DNA from: Maledivibacter halophilus
Lineage (GTDB): Bacteria > Bacillota > Clostridia > Peptostreptococcales > Caminicellaceae
Assembly: GCF_900167445.1 (NCBI RefSeq)
Contig: NZ_FUZT01000021.1
Span: forward strand, 1-59,538
Direction of reading: 5' to 3'
DNA length: 59,538 bases
Below the pieces are notes generated by a model, which was not told the DNA's origin, did no database searches, and saw only the letters and a list, made by a program, of their open reading frames with translations. Below are positions 33,678 to 42,100 of this stretch, one piece after another. The stretch's first letter is position 1, and each line of letters starts with the position of its first letter. The position numbers and the translations under genes are program-made.

Positions 33678-34712
33678 TTATTCAGTAATATATTTTATTA
33701 ATAATTTTATATTGTTTTCAATAGCCTCAATATGTGTTCTCTCATAATGGTGTGTTCCATCTACCCCTGGTCCTATACATGCAAAATTCACATCATATCC
33801 CTGATGAACTACTGCTGATGCATCTGAGCCATATCTATTATAAACATCAACTTTATAATTTATATTATATTTTTGTGCCACATCTACAAGCTTTTTTCTA
33901 AGTTCAAAATTATATGGTCCTTTATTATCCTTAGCAGCAATACTAACACTATATTCATCAGACTCTTGTCCTTCACCTACTGTACCAATATCAATTGCTA
34001 TAAATTCCTTTGTTTTTTCAGGAACAGCTGAAACTCCATGTCCAATTTCTTCATAGTTACTTAAAAAGAAATGGGTTGTATACTTTGGTGTTATATTATT
34101 TTCCCTTAGATATTTACATATAGAAAAAACAATTGCAACAGCTGATTTGTCATCTATGTATCTAGATTTAATAAAACCATTTTCAGTTATTTCAGTGCGG
34201 GTATCCATGTATATAAAATCTCCTACTCTAATACCCATATTAAGAACTTCTTCCTTTGTATGCACTTTTTCATCAATTCTTACAAGCATATTTTCCCCAT
34301 CACGAAGAGTCTTATAGGATGCCTCACCATAAATATGTGATGAAGCCTGCCTTGGTAATATAGAACCTCTATATTTTTTACCTTCTTGTGTTATAACATG
34401 ACAATTTTCTCCTTCTATAGCATTCCAAGAGCCTCCACCAATTTTATGAAATTTTAATCTACCATCGGTTGTAATTTCCTTTACCATTGCACCCAAAGTA
34501 TCTACATGGGCAGAAATTGTTTTATGTTCTTTATCATTTATACCTTCAAAAGTAGCTATTAATGCACCTTTATTTGTTAATCTAGCAGGTATACCCATAT
34601 CTTCAAATTCTTTTTTAGCTTCATTTATAATTTTAGTAGTATATCCACCAGGACTTGGAATATCTAAATATTTAACAAGTGTTTTTACAATATATTCTTT
34701 ATTCAATTTCAT
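33678..34712 (-). CDS. M42-family aminopeptidase
   Basis: About 344 residues. Metal ligands and catalytic acids of M42 (glutamyl aminopeptidase/PepA/FrvX) are visible: SAHVDTLGAMV, the bridging Asp in SRYIDDKSAVA, Glu-Glu in SNYEEIGHGVS, the Asp of FIAIDIGTVG and the terminal HHYERTHIEAI. It removes N-terminal residues from imported peptides in the cytoplasm, as a large shell-like oligomer in known members. I use ATG 34712: the in-frame GTG at 34724 is inside the ribosome site AAAAGGTGGG. It is the last gene of the operon starting with the peptide-binding protein, 17 nt after the second ATPase. Confidence 0.92.
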   Translation of the reverse strand: MKLNKEYIVKTLVKYLDIPSPGGYTTKIINEAKKEFEDMGIPARLTNKGALIATFEGINDKEHKTISAHVDTLGAMVKEITTDGRLKFHKIGGGSWNAIEGENCHVITQEGKKYRGSILPRQASSHIYGEASYKTLRDGENMLVRIDEKVHTKEEVLNMGIRVGDFIYMDTRTEITENGFIKSRYIDDKSAVAIVFSICKYLRENNITPKYTTHFFLSNYEEIGHGVSAVPEKTKEFIAIDIGTVGEGQESDEYSVSIAAKDNKGPYNFELRKKLVDVAQKYNINYKVDVYNRYGSDASAVVHQGYDVNFACIGPGVDGTHHYERTHIEAIENNIKLLIKYITE

Positions 34713-34729
34713 TATTTTACCCACCTTTT

Positions 34730-35686
34730 TTAAAATTCACCAGCAAAGTGACATGCAACGAACCTGTTTTTTTCGTATTTTTTAAGTTTTGGTGATTGTT
34801 TTTCACATATTTTCTCTCTATACTGGCAGCGTCCATAAAATCTACAGCCCTCGGGTGGATTAACTGGACTTGGTACATCCCCCTCCAATATAATTTTTTC
34901 CCTCTCCACATCAATTTTAGCAATAGGAATTGCAGACAATAGTGCCTTGGTATATGGATGTAATGGACTGATAAAAATTGATTTATAATCTGATAATTCC
35001 ACTATTTTTCCAAGATACATTACAGCAATTCTATCACTTACATGTTTAACTACGCTTAAGTCATGGGATATAAATAAATAGGTCAATCCTAATTCTTTTT
35101 GAAGCTTATGCATAAGATTTAAAATTTGGGCTTGTATAGATACATCTAATGCAGAAACTGGCTCATCTTGAACAATAAAACTTGGATTCAAAGCAAGTGC
35201 TCTAGCTATGCCCACCCTTTGTCGCCTTCCACCGTCCAGTTCATGGGGATAAGCATTTACAAGCCTATCAGCTAAACCAACGGTTTCCATTAATTCATAT
35301 ACCCTATCTTCAAGCTTATCTTTTTTATTGTAAATTTTGTTCACATTTAGAGGTTCTGATATAATCTCAAAAACAGTTTTTCTTGGATCTAATGATGCAT
35401 ATGGATCTTGAAAGACTATTTGCATCTTCTGTCTAGCTTCTCTTATTTGATTCTTATTAAATTTAAGAATATCCTTGCCGTTAAAAATAACTTCTCCATC
35501 TGTTGCCTCAAGTAGTCTTAAAATCACCCTTCCAGTTGTAGACTTCCCACATCCCGATTCTCCAACCAGTCCTAGGGTTTCACCTTTATTTATATAAAAA
35601 TTCAAATCATCTACCGCACGAAGCATTCCTTTGCTAGTTTTAAAATATTTTTTCAAATTTTTAGCTTCTAAAATCTTCTCAGTCAT
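34730..35686 (-). CDS. dppF: Peptide ABC transporter ATP-binding protein (DppF/OppF type)
   Basis: 318 residues. Walker A GESGCGKST, Q-loop VFQDPYASLDPR, Walker B FIVQDEPVSALD, H-loop FISHDLS, and the C-terminal oligopeptide-transporter Fe-S-like cysteine motif (PEGCRFYGRCQYREKIC ... CHF). The ABC signature reads LDGGRRQR instead of the usual LSGGQRQR, a variant found in some DppF relatives. It energises uptake of di- or oligopeptides together with the next three genes. I use ATG 35686, with AGGGGTG upstream, rather than 35713. It is fourth in the transporter operon, 62 nt after the first ATPase gene. Confidence 0.93.
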   Translation of the reverse strand: MTEKILEAKNLKKYFKTSKGMLRAVDDLNFYINKGETLGLVGESGCGKSTTGRVILRLLEATDGEVIFNGKDILKFNKNQIREARQKMQIVFQDPYASLDPRKTVFEIISEPLNVNKIYNKKDKLEDRVYELMETVGLADRLVNAYPHELDGGRRQRVGIARALALNPSFIVQDEPVSALDVSIQAQILNLMHKLQKELGLTYLFISHDLSVVKHVSDRIAVMYLGKIVELSDYKSIFISPLHPYTKALLSAIPIAKIDVEREKIILEGDVPSPVNPPEGCRFYGRCQYREKICEKQSPKLKKYEKNRFVACHFAGEF

Positions 35687-35748
35687 TAATTTCACCCCTA
35701 GCTTTTTAGCCATTTATACCGATTATATTTCTAAATTTAATATCCTTG

Positions 35749-36720
35749 CTATTTTTGAAATAGAAAACATTTAACAAAATGATTATCCTTTATATCAACA
35801 TTTTTAGGTTTTTCCTTTGAACATTTTTCTATTGCCTTTGGACATCTTGGGTGGAATGGGCATCCACTTGGTAAATTTGTTGGATCTGGCATTAATCCTT
35901 CTATTGGAGATAGCTCTTCTTCATCAGAAAAGACATCAGGGATACATCCAAACAAACCAATTGTATATGGATGACTTGGATTTGTAAATAATTTCTTTTT
36001 ATCAGTATATTCGACAACATTACCTGCATAAATAACAGCAACCTTGTCACAAGCCTCTGCAACAACACCAAGATCATGAGTAATCATAATCATAGATGTT
36101 TTATATTTCTCCTTAAGCTGCTGCATAAGTTTAAGTACTTGGGCCTGAATAGTTACATCTAAAGCAGTTGTAGGTTCATCAGCAATTAATAGTTTAGGAT
36201 TGCATGCTAATGCCATAGCTATTACAACTCTTTGTTTCATCCCTCCGCTAAACTGATGGGGATAATCTTTAGAACGAAAGCTTTTTATTCCAACAGTTTC
36301 GAGCATTTCATTGGCCTTAGCCAAAGCTGCTTCCTTTTTAAGATTTTGGTGAAGCATAATTCCCTCTGCAATCTGTTCTCCTACTGTCATTACTGGATTT
36401 AGTGCAGTCATAGGATCTTGAAATATCATTGAAATTTTGTCTCCACGTATTTGTCGAATATCTTTGATGGACTTTTTAAGTAAATCCTCTTTTTCAAAAA
36501 GAATTTCCCCACTCATTATTTTTGCAGGAGGATCTGGCAGCAAACACATAATACTCTTAGCGGTTGTTGTTTTTCCTGCACCGGTTTCTCCTACAAATCC
36601 TAAGGTTTCGCCATACCCAATTTCTAAATTCATATCTTCTAAAGCACGAACAGTTCCATCATCTGTTATATAATGAACAGTTAAATTCTTAATTTCCAAT
36701 AATTTTTTTTCTTCCGCCAT
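35749..36720 (-). CDS. dppD: Peptide ABC transporter ATP-binding protein (DppD/OppD type)
   Basis: 323 residues. Walker A GETGAGKTT, Q-loop MIFQDPMTALNP, a standard signature FSGGMKQRV, Walker B LLIADEPTTALD, H-loop MITHDLG, and the C-terminal cysteine motif PSGCPFHPRCPKAIEKC. It pairs with the DppF-type subunit as a heterodimeric motor. Whether the transporter prefers dipeptides or longer peptides cannot be read from the ATPases. TAGGAGTAG lies before the ATG, 21 nt downstream of the permease gene stop. It has the intact signature that DppF lacks, so the two composite ATP sites may be unequal. Confidence 0.94.
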   Translation of the reverse strand: MAEEKKLLEIKNLTVHYITDDGTVRALEDMNLEIGYGETLGFVGETGAGKTTTAKSIMCLLPDPPAKIMSGEILFEKEDLLKKSIKDIRQIRGDKISMIFQDPMTALNPVMTVGEQIAEGIMLHQNLKKEAALAKANEMLETVGIKSFRSKDYPHQFSGGMKQRVVIAMALACNPKLLIADEPTTALDVTIQAQVLKLMQQLKEKYKTSMIMITHDLGVVAEACDKVAVIYAGNVVEYTDKKKLFTNPSHPYTIGLFGCIPDVFSDEEELSPIEGLMPDPTNLPSGCPFHPRCPKAIEKCSKEKPKNVDIKDNHFVKCFLFQK

Positions 36721-36740
36721 GGTATCTACTCCTATCTAAA

Positions 36741-37631
36741 TTAATTCTTAAGCTTTGGATCAAAAGCATCCCTTAATCCATCACCAAACAGATTCAATGC
36801 AAAAATGGTAATCATAATTGCCATGCCGGGAAATGCTGTTACATGCCAATAATCTCTTAGATAATCTCTACCTCTTGATAACATTGAACCCCATTCTGGC
36901 GTAGGCGGATTAATACCTAGTCCAATAAAGCTAAGACCTGCACATGATAAGATAGCAGATGCAACTCCAAGTGTTCCCTGAACAATAACTGGGGCTAAAC
37001 AATTTGGAATAATATGTTTTACAATAATTGTGAAATCGCTCGCCCCAACTGATTGAGAAGCTTCTATAAACTCTTGATCTCTAACTGATAATATTGAAGC
37101 ACGCATAATACGTGCATATCTTGGTATATTTGCTATTCCTACAGCAATCATCAAATTTACCAGTCCACTTCCCAAAGCAGCTACAATTGATATAGCTAAT
37201 AGAATTGATGGAATAGCTAATAATACATCCATACTTCTCATAATTACATTGTCCAATTTCCCACCATAAAAACCTGCAATTGCGCCTAATCCTCCACCAA
37301 TAAAAATTGCAATACCTACAGCTAATATCCCAACTAGTAAAGATATCCTTGAACCATATATTATGCGAGTAAATATATCTCTTCCAAATTCATCTGTACC
37401 AAAAAAGTGCTTAAAACTTGGAGACTGCAAAGCTTCATCTAGATTTTGCTTTGCATAATCATATGTAGTAATAAAATCTGCGAAAATTGCTACTATGATT
37501 AACATAAATATTATGAACAGACCAAACATTGCTGCCTTATTTTTCTTTAATCTTCTTAAAACTTCAACCCACTGACTTCTTTTTTTATTACGTATACGTG
37601 ATCTTTCTTTATTATCTATTTTAGCTTCCAT
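36741..37631 (-). CDS. dppC: Peptide ABC transporter permease (DppC type)
   Basis: 296 residues with an N-terminal cytoplasmic basic stretch, a first membrane span (about 35-55) and five more. The EAA loop, which contacts the ATPases, is DQEFIEASQSVGASDFTIIVKHIIPN. FGTDEFGRDIFTRIIYGSR is the signature of DppC/OppC proteins. It forms one half of the peptide channel. AAAGGAGGC precedes the ATG. It is 14 nt downstream of the DppB-type permease and 21 nt upstream of the DppD-type ATPase, so the four genes are tightly linked. Confidence 0.94.
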   Translation of the reverse strand: MEAKIDNKERSRIRNKKRSQWVEVLRRLKKNKAAMFGLFIIFMLIIVAIFADFITTYDYAKQNLDEALQSPSFKHFFGTDEFGRDIFTRIIYGSRISLLVGILAVGIAIFIGGGLGAIAGFYGGKLDNVIMRSMDVLLAIPSILLAISIVAALGSGLVNLMIAVGIANIPRYARIMRASILSVRDQEFIEASQSVGASDFTIIVKHIIPNCLAPVIVQGTLGVASAILSCAGLSFIGLGINPPTPEWGSMLSRGRDYLRDYWHVTAFPGMAIMITIFALNLFGDGLRDAFDPKLKN

Positions 37632-37645
37632 AAACTGCCTCCTTT

Positions 37646-38575
37646 CTAACGATATTGTGACCTTATTCTGGGATCAGCAAAGGCATATAAAATATCAACT
37701 AATAAATTTACGATGCAAAAACAAAATGCAATATAAAGAACCCCACCTTGAACCATGGGAAAATCTCTGCATTTGATAGAATCTACCATTAATCTTCCAA
37801 CTCCAGGAACGGCAAATATAGATTCAGTTAACACAGCTCCACCTAATAGTTTTCCAAATAGTAGACCTACTACAGTTATTATCGGAATCAAAGCGTTACC
37901 AAGAGCATGTTTATTTATAACTTTACTTTCTTTTTGACCCTTTGCCCTAGCCGTTGTAATATAATCCTGTCTAATTACCTCAAGCATACTTGAACGTGTC
38001 ATGCGGGTAATTATTGCAGCAGTACTTGTACCTATAGTCAACGCTGGCAAAATTATGTATTTAAATCCACTAAATCCCGATGCTGGAAGCCAACCTAAAT
38101 GAAGTGAAAATATCATGATAAGAATTAAACCCTGCCAAAAATTAGGCATAGAAACTCCAATTAAAGCAAATACCATGGAAACGTTATCAAATATTGAATA
38201 CTGTTTAGTAGCTGATATAATTCCTAAAGGTATGCCTATTCCCATTGAAACCAATACAGCTGCACCAGCTAGTCTTAATGTAGCAGGAAAACGGGCTAAA
38301 ATTTCTTGAGATACAGGTCTTTTTGTAACATAAGATGTACCAAAATCTCCATGCAATACTATATTCTTAACAAAGCTTCCGTATTGAACTAAGAAGGGTC
38401 TATCTAACCCTATCTCTGCTCTAAGCTTTTCAACCTCTTCTTGTGGCACATCCTCTCCTAGCATAATAGCTGCTGGATCACCTGGTGTAATATACATTAA
38501 TGTAAATACAATAAATGTTACTCCAAGAAGTACTGGTATTAATAAAAGTAGCCTTTTAAATATATATTTATGCAC
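37646..38575 (-). CDS. dppB: Peptide ABC transporter permease (DppB type)
   Basis: 309 residues, six predicted membrane spans. Typical DppB start (KYIFKRLLLLIPVLLGVTFIVF), the TPGDPA motif near residue 32, and the EAA loop IRQDYITTARAKGQKESKVINKHALGNALIP. It is the other half of the peptide channel. The start is GTG, supported by AGGGGGT 7 nt upstream; there is no closer ATG in frame. It follows the binding-protein gene across a 77-nt gap containing a stable hairpin. Confidence 0.94.
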   Translation of the reverse strand: MHKYIFKRLLLLIPVLLGVTFIVFTLMYITPGDPAAIMLGEDVPQEEVEKLRAEIGLDRPFLVQYGSFVKNIVLHGDFGTSYVTKRPVSQEILARFPATLRLAGAAVLVSMGIGIPLGIISATKQYSIFDNVSMVFALIGVSMPNFWQGLILIMIFSLHLGWLPASGFSGFKYIILPALTIGTSTAAIITRMTRSSMLEVIRQDYITTARAKGQKESKVINKHALGNALIPIITVVGLLFGKLLGGAVLTESIFAVPGVGRLMVDSIKCRDFPMVQGGVLYIAFCFCIVNLLVDILYAFADPRIRSQYR

Positions 38576-38605
38576 TGATTTACCCCCTTTATCGCTATTA
38601 AGTAC

Positions 38606-38639
38606 CCTAGATACAATAATTTAAATTATTATATCTAGG
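38606..38639 (-). promoter_or_regulatory. Intercistronic stem-loop between binding protein and permeases
   Basis: CCTAGATA/TATCTAGG continues inward as AATAATTTAAATTATT, giving a 16-bp arm with one mismatch and almost no loop. No T-run follows. Such stems after a solute-binding protein gene usually protect its message so that it is made in excess over the permeases. Confidence 0.6.
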
Positions 38640-38652
38640 ATAATTGTATTAA

Positions 38653-40203
38653 CTATTCTCCAAAGTAAACAAAATCAAATCTATGCTTATTATTAGGCCA
38701 TACTTTTAGTCCTTTAAGATTTTTCTTAGCTCCTAACACTACTTCTTTATTATATAAAAGCCCCCAAGCTGCTTCATTATAAATAATTTCTTGAACTTCA
38801 TAGTAAATTTCATTTCTCTTTTCAGTATCAAATGTTTTTCTGCCTAGGTCTAATAATTCGTCAACTCGCTTATTTGTATAGCATACTCTGTTTCCACCTT
38901 TACCATGCTTTGATGAATGAAATGGTGCATATAAACCTATATCTGGATCACCGGTACTGTTATTCCATCCTAAAATAAGCATTTCATGTTCTTTATTATT
39001 TAACCCCTCTAACATTGCTCCCCATTCAAGAATTTTAACTTCTACATCAATTCCTACTTCCTTCAGCTGAGCCTGAATTATTTCAGCCATATTAATACGG
39101 TCCTTATTTTCATTTGTCCAGAGTTCTGTTTTTAGTCCATTTTCAAAACCAGCTTCTTTTAATAGCTGTTTAGCTTTTTCTATATCATGTCCATATGGTT
39201 TTAATTCTAAATTTGCTCCTGGAACATTTGGTGTTAATGGCCCTTTGGCAACAGTCCCAACACCCTTGAGAACAGAATTAACCATGGCATCTACATCAAG
39301 GGCATAATTAACTGCTTGTCTTACTCTTGCATCTTTAAATTTATCATCTAGACAATTCATTCCTAAATAACCTGTTGAAAAACTTATTTTTCTATAAACC
39401 TCTATATCTTCATTTTCTTCAAGCCTCGTGATATCGTTTGCCCCAATATCATAACATACATCTATTCCGCCGGTTTCAAGTTCAATTACTCTATTTGTTC
39501 TTTCTGGAATGACTCTCATAACTAATTTCTTTATTTTAGCCTTTTCTCCATGATAATCGTCAAATCTTTCAAAGATCAAGCTATCTCCTCTTTTCCATTC
39601 AACAAACTTGAATGGTCCAGTTCCAACTGGTTTTTCTCCATAGGCTTCTCCTGCTTCATTTACTGCCTTTTCGCTTAAAATCATTCCCCCAGTATGACAT
39701 AAGCTAGGAAGCAACGCAGAGAATGGCTCTTTAGTTGGAATACGAACCGTATAATCATCAATAATTTCAATATTGTCTGCATCTATCATACCTACTATAT
39801 GCCCTATTCTTGCACTTTCACATGCTCTTTGAAAAGAAAACTTAACATCACTTGCTTTCAATTCTTCACCATTATGAAATTTAACACCCTTCTTAAGTTT
39901 AAATTCCCAAGTCAAATCATCAATTTGCTTCCAAGTCTCAGCTAGTAAGGGTTGTATATTCATGTCAACATCTTGAGTTATTAGTGTTTCATAAATTTGT
40001 ACCAGCGCATTTCCTGATGGTACATCATTAACTGGGTGAGGATCTATACCCTTTGGCTCTGCGGCTAAACCCACAATCAAAGTATTCTTTTCTTCTCCTT
40101 CTTTAGCTGCTGATTTACTTCCACCACAACCAGTCATAATAGCAAAGCCTAAAGTCATAATCATAATAAGCAAAAGTATTTTTTTGATTTTCTTGTTAAA
40201 CAT
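38653..40203 (-). CDS. dppA: Peptide-binding lipoprotein of the ABC transporter (SBP family 5)
   Basis: 516 residues. A lipoprotein signal (basic MFNKKIKK, hydrophobic core, lipobox IMTGC near residue 26) is followed by the mature start GGSKSA. Family 5 marks: EPKGIDPHPVNDVPSG, TWEFKLKKGVKFHNGE, and A-V-N-Y-A-L-D-V-D-A-M-V. It should be anchored outside the membrane and hand peptides to DppBC. First gene of the transporter block, 120 nt after the amidohydrolase gene. AGGGGG lies before the ATG. In that 120-nt gap a T-rich tract is present but I see no clear terminator. Confidence 0.94.
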   Translation of the reverse strand: MFNKKIKKILLLIMIMTLGFAIMTGCGGSKSAAKEGEEKNTLIVGLAAEPKGIDPHPVNDVPSGNALVQIYETLITQDVDMNIQPLLAETWKQIDDLTWEFKLKKGVKFHNGEELKASDVKFSFQRACESARIGHIVGMIDADNIEIIDDYTVRIPTKEPFSALLPSLCHTGGMILSEKAVNEAGEAYGEKPVGTGPFKFVEWKRGDSLIFERFDDYHGEKAKIKKLVMRVIPERTNRVIELETGGIDVCYDIGANDITRLEENEDIEVYRKISFSTGYLGMNCLDDKFKDARVRQAVNYALDVDAMVNSVLKGVGTVAKGPLTPNVPGANLELKPYGHDIEKAKQLLKEAGFENGLKTELWTNENKDRINMAEIIQAQLKEVGIDVEVKILEWGAMLEGLNNKEHEMLILGWNNSTGDPDIGLYAPFHSSKHGKGGNRVCYTNKRVDELLDLGRKTFDTEKRNEIYYEVQEIIYNEAAWGLLYNKEVVLGAKKNLKGLKVWPNNKHRFDFVYFGE

Positions 40204-40323
40204 TTCTTTTCCCCCTATAAAAATTAATCAGCCTTATTTCGGTCATATTAATGACACGACTGTAACTATTATTTTCGACATAACTTTCTGAATTCCTCTA
40301 TTTTTTTTAATTTTTTTAATTAT

Positions 40324-41490
40324 TTATTTTTCCTTTCTTGAATATACTATCTTCCCATTGATAATAGTATATTCCACAGAAGCTTGTACATCCAATGGAT
40401 CCTTATCCCATATTACAATATCAGCATCTTTTCCAACTTCTAAACTTCCAACCCTATCTGATATCCCCATAATATCTGCTGCATTAATTGTTATGGCCTT
40501 TAGTGCTTCATACCTATCCATTCCTTTTTTTACTGCTAATGCTGCACAAATAGGAAGATATTGTAGGGGAACAACCGGACTATCTGTTGTTATTGCAACT
40601 TTTAACCCCTCTTCACTTAAAATTCCCGGTGCAATGAAGGACTTGTTCTTTAATTCAAACTTTGTACGATGTCCTAAGCTAGGGCCAACTATAACATCAA
40701 ATCCTTCCTTCTTTAGATCTTCTTTTATCAAATGACCCTCTGTACAATGATCTAAAGTTATTCTGATATTAAATTCCTTAGCAATTCTAATTGCAGTAAA
40801 TATATCATCAGCTCTATGGGCATGTACCTTTAAAGAAATTTCTCTATTAATAATTGGTTGCAAGGCTTCCATTTTCATATTAAAATCAGGAGCTTTATTA
40901 TTATCATTTTTTGATTTGATTAATTTTTTCTTATATTCAATAGCCTTAAATAAAGTTTCCCTAAGTAATGCTGCAATTGCCATTCTAGTCATAGGTGATT
41001 TTCCTTTTTCATTATAATTCCTTTTAGGATTTTCCCCGAAGGCACATTTTATAGCAATAGGTTCTTTAATTATCATGTCATCTACACGATGTCCATAGGT
41101 TTTTATAGCAGCAAACTGTCCTCCAATAACATTTGCACTTCCTGGACCTGCTCCTACAGAAGTAATACCTGCTTCATAGGCTTCATTAAATGTTCTATCC
41201 ATTGGATTTATGGCATCAATGCCTCGAATATGGGGTGTAATAGGATCACTTTTTTCATTGTGATCAATACCTTCAAATTTAATTGAATCCTCCTTTAGCC
41301 CTAAATGAGTATGTGCATCAATAAATCCAGGCATTACAATCTTTCCCCTAGCATCAATTAATGTAGTTCCTTGTGGTATAGATAGATTTTCACCTACTCT
41401 TCGGATTTTTCCATTATTTACAATAATATCGCCCTCTTCAAAAACATCCCCAACCATTGTTACAACTTTACCACCTTTAATAAATAACAT
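40324..41490 (-). CDS. Amidohydrolase (imidazolonepropionase/dipeptidase-like)
   Basis: 388 residues with a TIM-barrel metal-hydrolase fold. GFIDAHTHLG gives the first two metal His. KVHAHRADD (His about 224), TLDHCTEGH (His about 247) and ITTDSPVVPL (Asp about 302) supply the remaining ligands. The bridging lysine is not obvious. Close family members act on cyclic ureides, N-acyl amino acids or Xaa-Pro peptides. Lying just before the peptide transporter, a peptide or modified-dipeptide substrate is likely but not proved. AAGGAGGAG precedes the ATG. No signal peptide, so it is cytoplasmic. Confidence 0.88.
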   Translation of the reverse strand: MLFIKGGKVVTMVGDVFEEGDIIVNNGKIRRVGENLSIPQGTTLIDARGKIVMPGFIDAHTHLGLKEDSIKFEGIDHNEKSDPITPHIRGIDAINPMDRTFNEAYEAGITSVGAGPGSANVIGGQFAAIKTYGHRVDDMIIKEPIAIKCAFGENPKRNYNEKGKSPMTRMAIAALLRETLFKAIEYKKKLIKSKNDNNKAPDFNMKMEALQPIINREISLKVHAHRADDIFTAIRIAKEFNIRITLDHCTEGHLIKEDLKKEGFDVIVGPSLGHRTKFELKNKSFIAPGILSEEGLKVAITTDSPVVPLQYLPICAALAVKKGMDRYEALKAITINAADIMGISDRVGSLEVGKDADIVIWDKDPLDVQASVEYTIINGKIVYSRKEK

Positions 41491-41534
41491 AATTCTCCTC
41501 CTTAGTTTCTTTTTGTCAATAATGGTTCACACAC

Positions 41535-41835
41535 AAACAAAAGTACTTGTTCCTTTAGGAAATACTGTATCTAAATGGGCTGCTACTAGTTTAGGTCCTT
41601 GTCCTTTACCTGGTAATTCACCAAAAACATTTCCCTCTTCGTCCATTTGAATATCTTCAAGAGATAAATTTTTTATTTTTTAAAAATACTCTTTTCCACG
41701 GTCTTCTTCACAAAATGGAGATGCTAAAATCGAACAAAGCTTTTTTTGTGGTAATCAGTCTACCTGGTTCATGAGTTAAAATCCATCAATCATACAAACC
41801 TTTACAAGAGGCAAACCCATTTTATTTAACTCCCC
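41535..41835 (-). pseudogene. M20-family peptidase, decayed N-terminal fragment
   Basis: Pieces of an M20 metallopeptidase are spread over more than one frame: MGLPLVKVCMIDG, then HEPGRLITTKKALF-like sequence, SPFCEEDRGKEYF, and NLSLEDIQMDEEGNVFGELP followed by GPKLVAAHLDTVFPKGTS, which holds the first zinc motif H-x-D-T. At least two frameshifts and an internal stop break it, and the part with the catalytic Glu and remaining zinc ligands is absent. It lies directly upstream of the amidohydrolase, so the peptide locus once had another peptidase. The rest of the 41491-42100 gap contains a terminator and otherwise nothing recognisable. Confidence 0.75.
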
Positions 41836-42005
41836 ATACATATAAACAAACAGCCCTATACTTAATGTAAAATATTTATTTTCCTAATTAGAAATTTCTT
41901 AATTGTTTAGGACATATTATTGTCATGTCTTTAATATATTCTACATAAATTTTGATTCCCCTTTTATTTTTTTAAAATTTGGTATCTTTTTTATTTTCTC
42001 ATAAT

Positions 42006-42048
42006 AAAAACTGCTATGTAATAAATTTAAATACATAACAGTTTTTTA
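42006..42048. terminator. Bidirectional terminator after the 42-43 kb regulator gene
   Basis: AAAAACTG-c-TATGTA pairs with TACATA-a-CAGTTTTTT, giving T-runs in both directions. It lies about 50 nt past the regulator stop codon. Confidence 0.75.
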
Positions 42049-42100
42049 TTATTTAAGGAAATTGTATAATTACCTCACTCATTATTAAATTTTTCTTTGG

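Noticed and set aside
40204..40323. CodY box before the peptide-binding protein gene
   Set aside because: The best candidate (AACTTTCTGAATTCC) has five mismatches to the 15-base consensus, too many to list as a site.
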